A DNA stretch of 7,680 bases from Janthinobacterium lividum (GCA_943327025.2 CALPVO020000100.1:1-7680), one strand, 5' to 3'; numbered from the stretch's first letter, positions 1 to 5,857 are shown. Notes: generated from the letters alone by a model not told the origin. A program made the numbers and translations.

Positions 1-52
1 TCCATGACGCGATTATCACCCGTTGCGGCCACAGGATTGGTATCTTGCCGTC

Positions 53-823
53 ATGGTAACGACGTTGGACTCCCTCTCTCTGGCCGAAGATGTGGTGCTG
101 GTGACGGGTGCCGCCAAGCGCTTGGGCGCAGCCACGGCGCGTCTGCTGCACGCCCATGGCGCTAGCATTGCCGTGCACTACCACCGTAGCGCTGCGCCGG
201 CGGCAGCTCTTGTCGCGGAACTCAATGCCCTTCGCGCCGGCTCGGCCGTGGCGTTACGTGCCGACCTACTCGATGTCGACGCCCTCGCCGCTCTAGTAGA
301 TGCCACCGTCGCGGCTTTCGGAAAACTCACCGTGCTCGTGAACAACGCCAGCACTTTCTACCCTACCCCCGTGGGCACCATCACCCCGGCGCAGTTCGAC
401 GATCTCATCGGTACCAATCTGCGCGCGCCGCTGTTTTTGCTGCAGGCTGCGGCTTTGCAACTGCGGCAGCACGGCGGGCAAGTGGTGAACATCATCGACA
501 TTCATGCGACGCGACCGCTGAAGCAGCACCCCGTCTACTGTGCGGCCAAGGCGGGGCTCCATATGCTGACGCAGTCCATGGCGCGCGAATTGGCGCCAGC
601 CGTCCGGGTGAACGGCGTGGCACCGGGCCCCATCCTTTGGCCAGAAGGGACCGCCCCACCGGACGCCGCTTTGCGGGAAAGCATTCTCGACCGCACCGCA
701 CTGAAGCGCATGGGCAGCCCGGAAGACGTGGCTAAGGCGGTGCTGTTCTTTTTGAAGGACGCGCCGTATGTGACAGGCCAGATACTGGCCGTGGACGGCG
801 GCCGCACTGTCGGCGGCCACTGA
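53..823 (+). CDS. Pteridine reductase (PTR1/FolM-like short-chain dehydrogenase)
   Basis: A 256-residue Rossmann-fold short-chain dehydrogenase. The nucleotide-binding turn TGAAKRLG is at residues 18-25, with an HYHRSAA stretch after strand 2 that closely resembles trypanosomatid pteridine reductase PTR1. The NNAS motif follows. The catalytic set is Asp149, Tyr162 and Lys166, so Asp replaces the usual SDR Ser with PTR1-like spacing (13 then 4 residues). The C-terminal PG and GQILAVDGG segments complete the fold. Enzymes of this type use NADPH in the cytoplasm to reduce dihydropterins or dihydrofolate to the tetrahydro form. The ATG at 53 is preferred over an in-frame TTG at 23, because it puts strand 1 near the N-terminus; neither has a convincing Shine-Dalgarno. 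It converges on folK and folB, consistent with pterin metabolism. The exact substrate (monapterin, biopterin or folate) cannot be read from sequence. Confidence 0.88.
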   Translation: MVTTLDSLSLAEDVVLVTGAAKRLGAATARLLHAHGASIAVHYHRSAAPAAALVAELNALRAGSAVALRADLLDVDALAALVDATVAAFGKLTVLVNNASTFYPTPVGTITPAQFDDLIGTNLRAPLFLLQAAALQLRQHGGQVVNIIDIHATRPLKQHPVYCAAKAGLHMLTQSMARELAPAVRVNGVAPGPILWPEGTAPPDAALRESILDRTALKRMGSPEDVAKAVLFFLKDAPYVTGQILAVDGGRTVGGH

Positions 824-852
824 CCCCGCAGCCAAAACGCGAGCACCAAACC

Positions 853-922
853 GTTCAGGCCAGTTCAGGCCAGTTCAGGCCAGTTCAGGCCAGTTCAGGC
901 CAGTTCAGGCCAGTTCAGGCCA
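853..922. repeat. Seven perfect tandem copies of a 10-bp unit
   Basis: The unit GTTCAGGCCA is repeated seven times without a mismatch and fills most of the 91-bp gap between the convergent pteridine reductase and folK. The last unit overlaps the folK stop codon (915-917, TGA on the minus strand) and its last residues. Every unit carries the same TGA on the minus strand, so gain or loss of copies would leave the FolK C-terminus unchanged. Each GGCC can pair with the next one (4-bp stem, 6-nt loop), giving only weak RNA structure. No intrinsic terminator is seen in the gap. Such arrays usually arise by slipped-strand replication. Confidence 0.97.
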
Positions 923-1400
923 GCGAGACCAGTCTTGGCTGCCAGTCGGTTTTATCGAATGCAGCCCAAAGCGCGGCGATAGAAGCGCCCAGTGTTGGGT
1001 GCAGAAGCCCCGGCGCAAGGTCCGCCAAGGGCCCCAGCATGTAGGCGCGCTTCAGCAAGTCCGGCCGCGGCAAACTGGCACCGGGGTACTCACCCACGCA
1101 GTCGCCAAACAGCAGCACATCGAGATCCATGGCACGGGCCGCCCATTTCGCCGCGTGGCGTTCGCGCCCGCAGACTTCCTCGATGGCATGCAACTGCGCT
1201 AGCACATCGGCCAAGGGCAAGGCCGTGTCGAAGGCCACCACCAAATTGTGGAATTCTTCGCCCTCGAAACCGAAGGCTGCATTTGCGTAGCAGGGAGACA
1301 CCGCCAACTCGCCGAAGGCGGCGCGGAGCCCGGCCAATGCCTGTGGCAGCCGGCGGGCAGGGTCGATATTGCCGCCGGCGGCAACGAAGACGCGGGTCAT
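915..1400 (-). CDS. folK: 2-amino-4-hydroxy-6-hydroxymethyldihydropteridine pyrophosphokinase (HPPK)
   Basis: FolK transfers pyrophosphate from ATP to 6-hydroxymethyl-7,8-dihydropterin, making the substrate for dihydropteroate synthase in folate synthesis; it is cytoplasmic. The 161-residue protein opens with MTRVFVAAGGN, where GGN replaces the more usual GSN. The HPPK signature KWAARAMDLDVLLFGD lies at residues 85-100, with the Mg-binding pair Asp92 and Asp94. The PRPDLLKRAYMLGPLADLAP segment (111-130) matches the conserved pterin/ATP-side loop. The ATG at 1400 is chosen because family members begin at this point; an in-frame TTG at 1433 would add 11 unconserved residues. No strong Shine-Dalgarno is visible. 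It lies 50 bp downstream of folB on the same strand and is probably the last gene of a tsaD-folB-folK transcript. Its last codons run into the tandem repeat. Confidence 0.95.
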   Translation of the reverse strand: MTRVFVAAGGNIDPARRLPQALAGLRAAFGELAVSPCYANAAFGFEGEEFHNLVVAFDTALPLADVLAQLHAIEEVCGRERHAAKWAARAMDLDVLLFGDCVGEYPGASLPRPDLLKRAYMLGPLADLAPGLLHPTLGASIAALWAAFDKTDWQPRLVSLA

Positions 1401-1450
1401 TGCATGAAGCCAATCATTGAGACAGCCATGCAACGCACGCCGCGGCCGCT

Positions 1451-1822
1451 TCAGGCAGCCGGCGGATAGTCCGCGCGCGTACGCTCAATGGCCACGCCCA
1501 CATCGCGGCTGTTACGGATAGCGCCGGGCTTGCTCAGCGTCACCTTCACCCAGTCCACATCGAACTCGCTGATGATGATTTCGGCGATGCGCTCGATGAG
1601 CGTTTCCACGAGCTGGAAGCTGCTGGCCTCCACATAGCCAAGGATGCGCTTCGCTACCTTTTTGTAGTTCAGCGTATCGGCAATGTCGTCGGTAGCGGCA
1701 GCGCGGCGGATGTCGACGGGCATCTCGAGGTCGATGCTGACGAACTGCCGGGTTTCACGCTCCCAGTCGTAGATGCCGATGATGGTCTCGACACGCAGTT
1801 CGCGCAGGAAAATGCGATCCAT
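1451..1822 (-). CDS. folB: Dihydroneopterin aldolase
   Basis: FolB cleaves 7,8-dihydroneopterin to 6-hydroxymethyl-7,8-dihydropterin and glycolaldehyde, the step directly before FolK. The 123 residues match the family's length. The GIYDWER segment (16-22) carries Glu21. LNYKKV carries the active-site Tyr53, LVETLIERIA (71-80) carries the pterin-binding Glu73, and VTLSKPGAIR carries the catalytic Lys98. The DIRRAAATDDIADTLNY stretch is typical of gammaproteobacterial FolB. It starts with ATG 9 bp after the tsaD stop; a GGAG (1835-1838 on the complement) overlies the tsaD end and may serve as ribosome binding site, suggesting translational coupling. In Pseudomonas, plsY usually lies between tsaD and folB; here it is absent. 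Confidence 0.96.
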   Translation of the reverse strand: MDRIFLRELRVETIIGIYDWERETRQFVSIDLEMPVDIRRAAATDDIADTLNYKKVAKRILGYVEASSFQLVETLIERIAEIIISEFDVDWVKVTLSKPGAIRNSRDVGVAIERTRADYPPAA

Positions 1823-1831
1823 GATTTCCGT

Positions 1832-2935
1832 TCACTCCGCCTGAAAGTGCCCACCGGGGGCACGCAGTGTATCGACTGGCCAGCGCGCTCGCGCGGAAAT
1901 CTGGAGCCCGTCTTGCTCGCCGGCCTCGCGACGGTACCAGCCGGCCAGCGCAATCATGGCCGCGTTATCCGTGCAGTACAGGGGGCGCGGGTAGTGCGTC
2001 GTGACGCCACGCCTCGCGCAGGCCTCGACCAGGCGCGCGCGCAAGCGCTTATTGGCGCCTACGCCTCCCGCCACCACTACCCGGGGCGCACCACAGGCAT
2101 CCAGAGCACGCACGGTCTTGGCCACGAGCGTTTCCACTACCGCGTCCTCGAAGCCGCGGCAAAGGTCCGCGCGCACTTGCTCCGGCAACCCCTCCGGCGC
2201 CAGCGCTTGCTGCGCGCGAATGGCCAAAACGGCCGCCGTCTTGAGGCCACTGAAGCTGAAATCGCACCCCGGACGGTCGAGCAAAGGGCGCGGAAACTTG
2301 AACACGCCCGGATTTCCGGCCTCAGCGAGGGCGGCCAAAGCGGCCCCGCCGGGGTAGGGCAGGCCAAGCATTTTCGCCGTCTTGTCGAAGGCCTCGCCAG
2401 CCGCGTCGTCGAGCGATTCGCCCAGCACTTCGTAGCTGCCCACGCCCCGAACATTAACGAGCATCGTGTGCCCACCGGACACCAGCAAAGCCAGATAAGG
2501 AAATGCCGGTGCCGCGTCCTCAAGGCGCGCCGCCAGCAAGTGTCCTTCCAAATGGTGAACGCCGAGAGCCGGCACATTCCAGCCAAAAGCAAGGCTTCTG
2601 GCGACGCTTGCCCCCACCAAGAGCGCCCCAACAAGCCCTGGGCCCGCCGTATAAACCACTCCACCCAATTCGGGGCCAGTCAGCCCACCGGCCGCCAGGA
2701 CACGCCGCACCATCGGGGCAAGGCGCCGCACATGGTCCCGCGAGGCCAGTTCCGGCACTACGCCACCGTAGATTTCGTGCAGGTCAGCCTGGGTATAAAC
2801 CTCGTGCGCCAGCAACTGCGGGCTCGGCCAATCCGGGCTGCCGGCGGCAGTGCTAGGGGCGGCAAAAGACCCCGCCACCCCGAGCAGTGCGACCGCCGTT
2901 TCGTCGCAAGAAGTTTCGATGGCGAGGACATACAT
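1832..2935 (-). CDS. tsaD: tRNA N6-adenosine threonylcarbamoyltransferase (TsaD/Gcp/YgjD)
   Basis: TsaD, with TsaB and TsaE, transfers the threonylcarbamoyl group from threonylcarbamoyl-AMP to A37 of ANN-decoding tRNAs (t6A) in the cytoplasm. The ASKHA-fold protein opens with [13 protein letters not shown]. It has [14 protein letters not shown] (56-69), the metal ligands His128 and His132 in [15 protein letters not shown] (151-159), FSFSGLKTA (227-234) and the metal-binding Asp323 in [10 protein letters not shown]. The ATG at 2935 fits the family N-terminus; an in-frame start at 2992 would add 19 unconserved residues and run into the rpsU leader. At 367 residues it is longer than the E. coli protein (about 337). 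Part of the excess is a roughly 17-residue Ala/Ser/Pro/Gly-rich insertion at residues 20-39, before the EVYTQADLH segment. No clear Shine-Dalgarno. First gene of the leftward set, divergent from rpsU. Confidence 0.97.
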   Translation of the reverse strand: MYVLAIETSCDETAVALLGVAGSFAAPSTAAGSPDWPSPQLLAHEVYTQADLHEIYGGVVPELASRDHVRRLAPMVRRVLAAGGLTGPELGGVVYTAGPGLVGALLVGASVARSLAFGWNVPALGVHHLEGHLLAARLEDAAPAFPYLALLVSGGHTMLVNVRGVGSYEVLGESLDDAAGEAFDKTAKMLGLPYPGGAALAALAEAGNPGVFKFPRPLLDRPGCDFSFSGLKTAAVLAIRAQQALAPEGLPEQVRADLCRGFEDAVVETLVAKTVRALDACGAPRVVVAGGVGANKRLRARLVEACARRGVTTHYPRPLYCTDNAAMIALAGWYRREAGEQDGLQISARARWPVDTLRAPGGHFQAE

Positions 2936-2964
2936 TTGATTTCGCGCCCCGCGGTGCTTAAGAT
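2936..2964 (+). promoter_or_regulatory. Candidate sigma-70 promoter of rpsU
   Basis: A -35-like TTGATT (2936-2941) and a -10-like TAAGAT (2959-2964) are separated by exactly 17 bp; each matches consensus at four of six positions. Transcription would start near 2971, giving a leader of about 48 nt that begins at the hairpin 2974-2991. The promoter starts right next to the tsaD start codon. This is read from spacing and similarity only. E. coli rpsU also has a LexA operator; no CTG-N10-CAG box was found here. Confidence 0.45.
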
Positions 2965-2973
2965 TGGCGGTCT

Positions 2974-2996
2974 TGCCCGGGTTGCCGGGCATTTTT
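2974..2996 (+). terminator. Terminator-like hairpin in the rpsU leader (possible attenuator)
   Basis: TGCCCGG (2974-2980) and CCGGGCA (2985-2991) form a perfect 7-bp stem closed by a GTTG loop, followed at once by five T's (2992-2996). This is the form of a small intrinsic terminator acting on plus-strand transcription. It ends 9 nt before the rpsU Shine-Dalgarno. No upstream plus-strand gene needs terminating, since tsaD runs the other way, so it may act within the rpsU leader or block antisense readthrough from tsaD. If the promoter at 2936-2964 is real, the hairpin lies within the first 25 nt of the transcript, which may be too early for termination. Confidence 0.6.
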
Positions 2997-3005
2997 GTCC
3001 AAGGC

Positions 3006-3012
3006 AGGAAGG
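3006..3012 (+). promoter_or_regulatory. Ribosome binding site of rpsU
   Basis: AGGAAGG sits 6 nt before the ATG at 3019 and decides that start over an in-frame codon at 2995, which lies inside the hairpin T-run. The bases GGCAGG (3003-3008) overlapping it can pair with CTTGCC (2972-2977), or GGCAG with TTGCC (2982-2986), both at the cost of opening the leader hairpin. Confidence 0.85.
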
Positions 3013-3018
3013 CCCCAG

Positions 3019-3237
3019 ATGCCCAGCGTCCGTATCCGCGAGAATGAGTATTTTGACGCAGCGCTGCGTCGTTTCAAGCGCGCCTGTGAAAAGGCTGGCG
3101 TTTTGACCGAGCTGCGTCGTCGTGAATTCTACGAAAAGCCGACCCAAGAGCGTAAGCGCAAGAAGGCGGCCGCAGTCAAGCGCCACCTGAAGCGCACGAC
3201 GCGCGACACGGGCGGCGGTCGTCCCGCTGCTCGCTAA
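3019..3237 (+). CDS. rpsU: 30S ribosomal protein S21 (bS21)
   Basis: bS21 binds late on the platform of the small ribosomal subunit near the anti-Shine-Dalgarno end of 16S rRNA and assists initiation. The 72-residue basic protein begins [20 protein letters not shown], followed by [21 protein letters not shown] and a Lys/Arg-rich tail, [14 protein letters not shown]; this is the family along its whole length. It is first in the macromolecular-synthesis operon, with yqeY only 13 bp downstream. The start is fixed by the strong AGGAAGG and by the conserved N-terminus. Regulation may involve the hairpin directly upstream. Confidence 0.98.
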   Translation: MPSVRIRENEYFDAALRRFKRACEKAGVLTELRRREFYEKPTQERKRKKAAAVKRHLKRTTRDTGGGRPAAR

Positions 3238-3250
3238 TCCGGGGTCCTGC

Positions 3251-3697
3251 ATGTCCCTCAAGGACGGCATCACCACGGACATGAAGAATGCAATGCGCTC
3301 GGGCGAGAAAGATCGCCTCGGGCTCATTCGCATGCTTCTTGCAGCTATCAAGCAACGTGAAGTCGACGAGCGCATCGTGCTCGACGACGCCCAAGTGCTC
3401 TCGGTCATCGAAAAGATGGTCAAGCAGCGCAAGGAATCCGTTACGCAGTTCCAGCAGGGTGGTCGCGAAGACCTCGCTGCTACCGAACTGCGGGAAATCG
3501 ACTGGCTCACCGGCTACCTGCCGGCCCAGTTGGGCGCTGCAGAGCTTGCCGCCATCATCGACGAAGCTGTTGCCGCTACCGGTGCCGCGTCCATCAAGGA
3601 CATGGGCAAGGTCATGGCGCAGGTGAAGGCGAAGGCTGCCGGCCGCGCAGACATGGGTGCCGTCGGCGCCCTCATCAAGGCGCGCCTCGGCGGCTAA
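3251..3697 (+). CDS. yqeY: GatB/YqeY domain protein
   Basis: A 148-residue stand-alone YqeY protein. The family resembles the C-terminal tail domain of the amidotransferase subunit GatB, which contacts tRNA. Its cellular role is not settled; a link to tRNA or translation is inferred from that similarity. Family features seen are MSLKDGITTDMKNAMRSGEK at the N-terminus, then LGLIRMLLAAIKQREVD, then a central EKMVKQRKESVTQFQQGGR helix, IDWLTGYLPAQL (about residues 84-95) and the C-terminal DMGKVMAQVKAKAAGRADMGAV. It lies between rpsU and dnaG, as in Pseudomonas and many other proteobacteria but not in E. coli. Only a weak GGGG precedes the ATG, so translation may be coupled to rpsU. A strong inverted repeat begins 12 bp after its stop. 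Confidence 0.95.
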   Translation: MSLKDGITTDMKNAMRSGEKDRLGLIRMLLAAIKQREVDERIVLDDAQVLSVIEKMVKQRKESVTQFQQGGREDLAATELREIDWLTGYLPAQLGAAELAAIIDEAVAATGAASIKDMGKVMAQVKAKAAGRADMGAVGALIKARLGG

Positions 3698-3708
3698 GCC
3701 GGGCCGAA

Positions 3709-3748
3709 GCTGCCTGGCGGGTCGGTTCATCCGGTCCCGCCAAGCAGC
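3709..3748 (+). promoter_or_regulatory. Long inverted repeat between yqeY and dnaG
   Basis: GCTGC (3709-3713) pairs with GCAGC (3744-3748) and TGGCGGG (3715-3721) with CCCGCCA (3736-3742): a 12-bp stem with one C-A mismatch. A 3-bp inner stem CGG/CCG (3723-3725 with 3731-3733) closes a TTCAT loop. No T-run follows, so it is not a typical intrinsic terminator; a Rho-dependent pause, a 3'-end stabiliser or a processing site would fit. In E. coli a terminator between rpsU and dnaG keeps primase scarce, and this hairpin sits where such a control would act. The remaining gap before dnaG shows no good promoter or Shine-Dalgarno. Confidence 0.65.
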
Positions 3749-3787
3749 ACTCTCGCCGCTGCCTCGGTCCTGCCCTATGCTTCCCCT

Positions 3788-5653
3788 ATGGCCGGCCGCA
3801 TTCCTCAGCATTTCATTGACGAGCTTCTCGCCCGCGTCGACATTGTCGAAGTGGTCGGTTCGCGCGTCGCACTGAAACGCAGCGGGCGCGAATCGAAGGG
3901 CTGCTGCCCGTTCCACAACGAAAAATCCCCGTCGTTTTACGTGAACCCCGTAAAGCAGTTCTATCACTGCTTCGGTTGCGGCGCGCATGGCACCGCCATC
4001 AGCTTCCTCATGGAACACGACCACCTCGGCTTCATTGAGGCCGTGGAAGAACTCGCCGGGCGCGCCGGGTTGGAGATTCCCCGCGAGGGCCCCGAGACTG
4101 GCCCCAAAGACCGCCGCGACGACGACCTGCAGGCGCTGATGACGAACGTCACGCAGCATTACCGAACCGCCTTGGGCGAAGACGAGCGCGCCCGCACTTA
4201 CCTCAAGCAACGCGGCCTGACCGGAGAAACCGTCAACCGTTTCGCGCTGGGCTTTGCACGCAACAGCTGGGACGATGTCCTGAACACTTTCGGCGCTACG
4301 CCCGCTGGCCGCGAGGCCTTGATGGCCACGGGCATGCTCATCGAGCGCGATGCGCAAAACGCTCGCGGCGCCGGCCACTACGACCGTTTCCGCGACCGCG
4401 TCATGTTCCCCATCCGCGACGCGCGCGGACGTGTCATCGGTTTCGGCGGCCGCATCATCGACCAAGGCGAACCGAAATACCTCAATAGCCCAGAAACCGC
4501 GCTGTTCCACAAAGGTCGCGAGCTTTACGGGCTCTACGAAGCCCGCCAGGCCTTGCGCCAAGTGGCACGCCTCATGGTGGTCGAAGGCTACATGGATGTG
4601 GTGCGCCTATCGCAGGCCGGCATTCACTACGCCGTCGCCACGCTAGGCACCAGCACCACGCCCGACCACCTCAATCGGCTGTTCCGCGTCTGCAACGAGG
4701 TGGTGTTCTGCTTCGACGGCGACCGCGCCGGCCGCGCCGCCGCTTGGCGCGCGCTGGAAAACGCCTTGCCGCAAGCGCGCGATGGGCGCCAACTGAAATT
4801 CCTCTTCCTGCCCGACGGCCACGACCCAGATACGCTCGTGGGCGAAGAAGGCAAGGAGGCCTTCGAGGCCCGGCTGGAAACTGCGATGCCCCTCTCCGAG
4901 TACTTCGTGCAGGGCTTGGTGCAGGACATCGACCTCGACAGCGTCGACGGCCGCGCGCAGTTGGCAGAAAAAGCCAAGCCGCTGGTAGCGCGCGTGCCAG
5001 AGGGCGTCTACCGCGAGCTGCTACTCGACCGATTGGCACGCGAAGTGCGCATGCCCGCACAGCGACTAGGCCAACTGCTGGGCCTGACCCATCGCACCGA
5101 TGATGCTGGCCAGGCAGGCGGTCTGGTGGGCACCCAAGCGAACGGGTTCCCAGGTAACGCGCGCGTGCCTACCGCAAGTTCTGGCCGTCCGGCACGCCCC
5201 GCCGTCGGACAATCAGTATCGCCGGGCCGAGGCAACTTGGTTCGCCAAGCCATCACGCTGCTGGTGCAACACCCTATCGCAGCGCGTGGCGTTCGCGATG
5301 GCGGCGAACTGGACGGCGTGGAGAGGCCCGGTGTGGCGCTGTTTCTGGAAATGGTGGCGGTACTGCGCGAAGAGCAGCTTGGCACTGCCCAACTGCTGGA
5401 ACGCTTCCGGGGGCGCGAGGAGCACCCGGCTCTGGAGCGCCTGGCCGCGGCGGAGTCGCTGGTGCCGGATGCCACCAGCGCCACCAATGAACTGCGCGAC
5501 CTCTACGCCCGGCTGGTACTGGAGTTCGGCCCCAAGCAGCGCCAAGACGCCCTGCTGACCAAGGCGGCCGACCTCGGGCTAAGCCCCGAAGAGCGAGAAG
5601 AACTGCGCCAGTTGCAGGCGAAACTGCGCCCGAAACCGCCTGCCGCCAGCTAG
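3788..5653 (+). CDS. dnaG: DNA primase
   Basis: DnaG makes the RNA primers for leading- and lagging-strand replication at the fork, recruited by DnaB helicase. The zinc-binding domain has Cys40, His43, Cys61 and Cys64 (CPFH and CFGC), the same numbering as E. coli. The catalytic core includes YDRFRDRVMFPIRD, GFGGRIID and YLNSPETALFHKGRELYG. The TOPRIM domain has EGYMDV with Glu266 and Asp270, and FDGDRAG with Asp310 and Asp312 as Mg ligands. A Gly/Ala/Pro-rich linker (about 440-476) leads to the C-terminal helicase-interaction domain (about 477-621). At 621 residues it is longer than E. coli DnaG (581), mainly in the linker and C-terminal region. The ATG at 3788 matches the family start and has almost no Shine-Dalgarno, which fits low primase synthesis. 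It is followed by a 204-bp gap before rpoD. Confidence 0.98.
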   Translation: MAGRIPQHFIDELLARVDIVEVVGSRVALKRSGRESKGCCPFHNEKSPSFYVNPVKQFYHCFGCGAHGTAISFLMEHDHLGFIEAVEELAGRAGLEIPREGPETGPKDRRDDDLQALMTNVTQHYRTALGEDERARTYLKQRGLTGETVNRFALGFARNSWDDVLNTFGATPAGREALMATGMLIERDAQNARGAGHYDRFRDRVMFPIRDARGRVIGFGGRIIDQGEPKYLNSPETALFHKGRELYGLYEARQALRQVARLMVVEGYMDVVRLSQAGIHYAVATLGTSTTPDHLNRLFRVCNEVVFCFDGDRAGRAAAWRALENALPQARDGRQLKFLFLPDGHDPDTLVGEEGKEAFEARLETAMPLSEYFVQGLVQDIDLDSVDGRAQLAEKAKPLVARVPEGVYRELLLDRLAREVRMPAQRLGQLLGLTHRTDDAGQAGGLVGTQANGFPGNARVPTASSGRPARPAVGQSVSPGRGNLVRQAITLLVQHPIAARGVRDGGELDGVERPGVALFLEMVAVLREEQLGTAQLLERFRGREEHPALERLAAAESLVPDATSATNELRDLYARLVLEFGPKQRQDALLTKAADLGLSPEEREELRQLQAKLRPKPPAAS

Positions 5654-5675
5654 GCCGCCCGGCGCTACCGAACCC

Positions 5676-5727
5676 GCTGTTTTCCTTCGGGAATTTCCAG
5701 CCCACGGCGCAGTCCTACGGGTAGGGC
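5676..5727 (+). other. Two adjacent small hairpins after dnaG
   Basis: The first (5676-5701) pairs GCTG with CAGC and, inside, TTCC with GGAA, closed by a TTCG tetraloop, a very stable loop type in RNA. The second (5711-5728) pairs AGTCCTA with TAGGGCT, including one G-T pair, around a CGGG loop. Neither has a T-run, so they are not clear terminators. They lie 22 and 57 bp after the dnaG stop and just before the candidate rpoD promoter. In E. coli the dnaG-rpoD spacer is an RNA processing site; the same role here is an inference. Confidence 0.4.
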
Positions 5728-5747
5728 TTGACAGCGTGTGGTAAACT
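5728..5747 (+). promoter_or_regulatory. Candidate promoter elements upstream of rpoD
   Basis: A perfect -35 hexamer TTGACA (5728-5733) is present, but no good -10 lies 16-18 bp downstream (GGGCTG at the 17-bp position). Separately, TGGTAAACT (5739-5747) matches the extended -10 pattern TGn-TAnAAT reasonably, with transcription then starting near 5754, but it lies only 8 bp after TTGACA. The two cannot act as one standard promoter. The extended -10 alone is the better reading and would give rpoD its own transcript with a leader of about 104 nt. Confidence 0.35.
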
Positions 5748-5767
5748 TCAGGGCTGTTTTTGGGACG

Positions 5768-5834
5768 CTGTCCGGCCGTTCCCATGGAAAGGTTTTGTGC
5801 GCCGCGCAGGCAACTGCCAGCGGCGTGCGGACAG
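5768..5834 (+). ncRNA. Structured 5' leader of rpoD (predicted)
   Basis: The leader can fold as a branched RNA. Outer helix: CTGTCCG (5768-5774) with CGGACAG (5828-5834), 7 perfect pairs. Strong inner hairpin: GCGCCGC (5799-5805) with GCGGCGT (5820-5826), 7 pairs including one G-U, topped by GGC/GCC (5809-5811 with 5816-5818) around an AACT loop. Small third hairpin: TTCC/GGAA (5779-5782 with 5786-5789). The outer and inner helices are one nucleotide apart on their 3' side and could stack. The fold ends 10 nt before the rpoD ribosome binding site. No known RNA family was recognised. GC-rich DNA gives chance pairings, so conservation is needed to call it real. Confidence 0.4.
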
Positions 5835-5844
5835 GCAACGAGAT

Positions 5845-5850
5845 AAGGGG
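5845..5850 (+). promoter_or_regulatory. Ribosome binding site that selects a TTG start for rpoD
   Basis: AAGGGG ends 7 nt before TTG at 5858. No in-frame ATG exists until codon 58, which would remove most of sigma region 1.1, so this site decides the TTG start. Confidence 0.75.
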
Positions 5851-5857
5851 TGGCACC

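Noticed and set aside
41..52. TATCTT as a -10 element giving a near-leaderless pteridine reductase transcript
   Set aside because: No matching -35 lies at a proper distance, and a single four-of-six hexamer is not enough.
853..922. The repeat array as a CRISPR or an origin iteron cluster
   Set aside because: Units are only 10 bp with no spacers, and no replication initiator gene or AT-rich region is near.
2936..3018. A LexA operator upstream of rpsU, as in E. coli
   Set aside because: No CTG-N10-CAG palindrome was found in the divergent region.
1847..3106. A 419-codon open frame on the plus strand opposite tsaD
   Set aside because: It is the complement of conserved tsaD and runs through the rpsU leader into rpsU in another frame; the product is Arg/His/Gln-rich with no known domain.
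3176..4561. A 461-codon minus-strand open frame opposite yqeY and dnaG
   Set aside because: It overlaps three well-supported genes on the other strand and matches no family; a composition effect.
5784..5846. A 20-codon ORF in the rpoD leader whose TAA overlaps the rpoD ribosome binding site, as a leader peptide might
   Set aside because: It has no Shine-Dalgarno, its ATG lies in a small hairpin, there is no run of a single regulatory amino acid, and an ORF this short is expected by chance.
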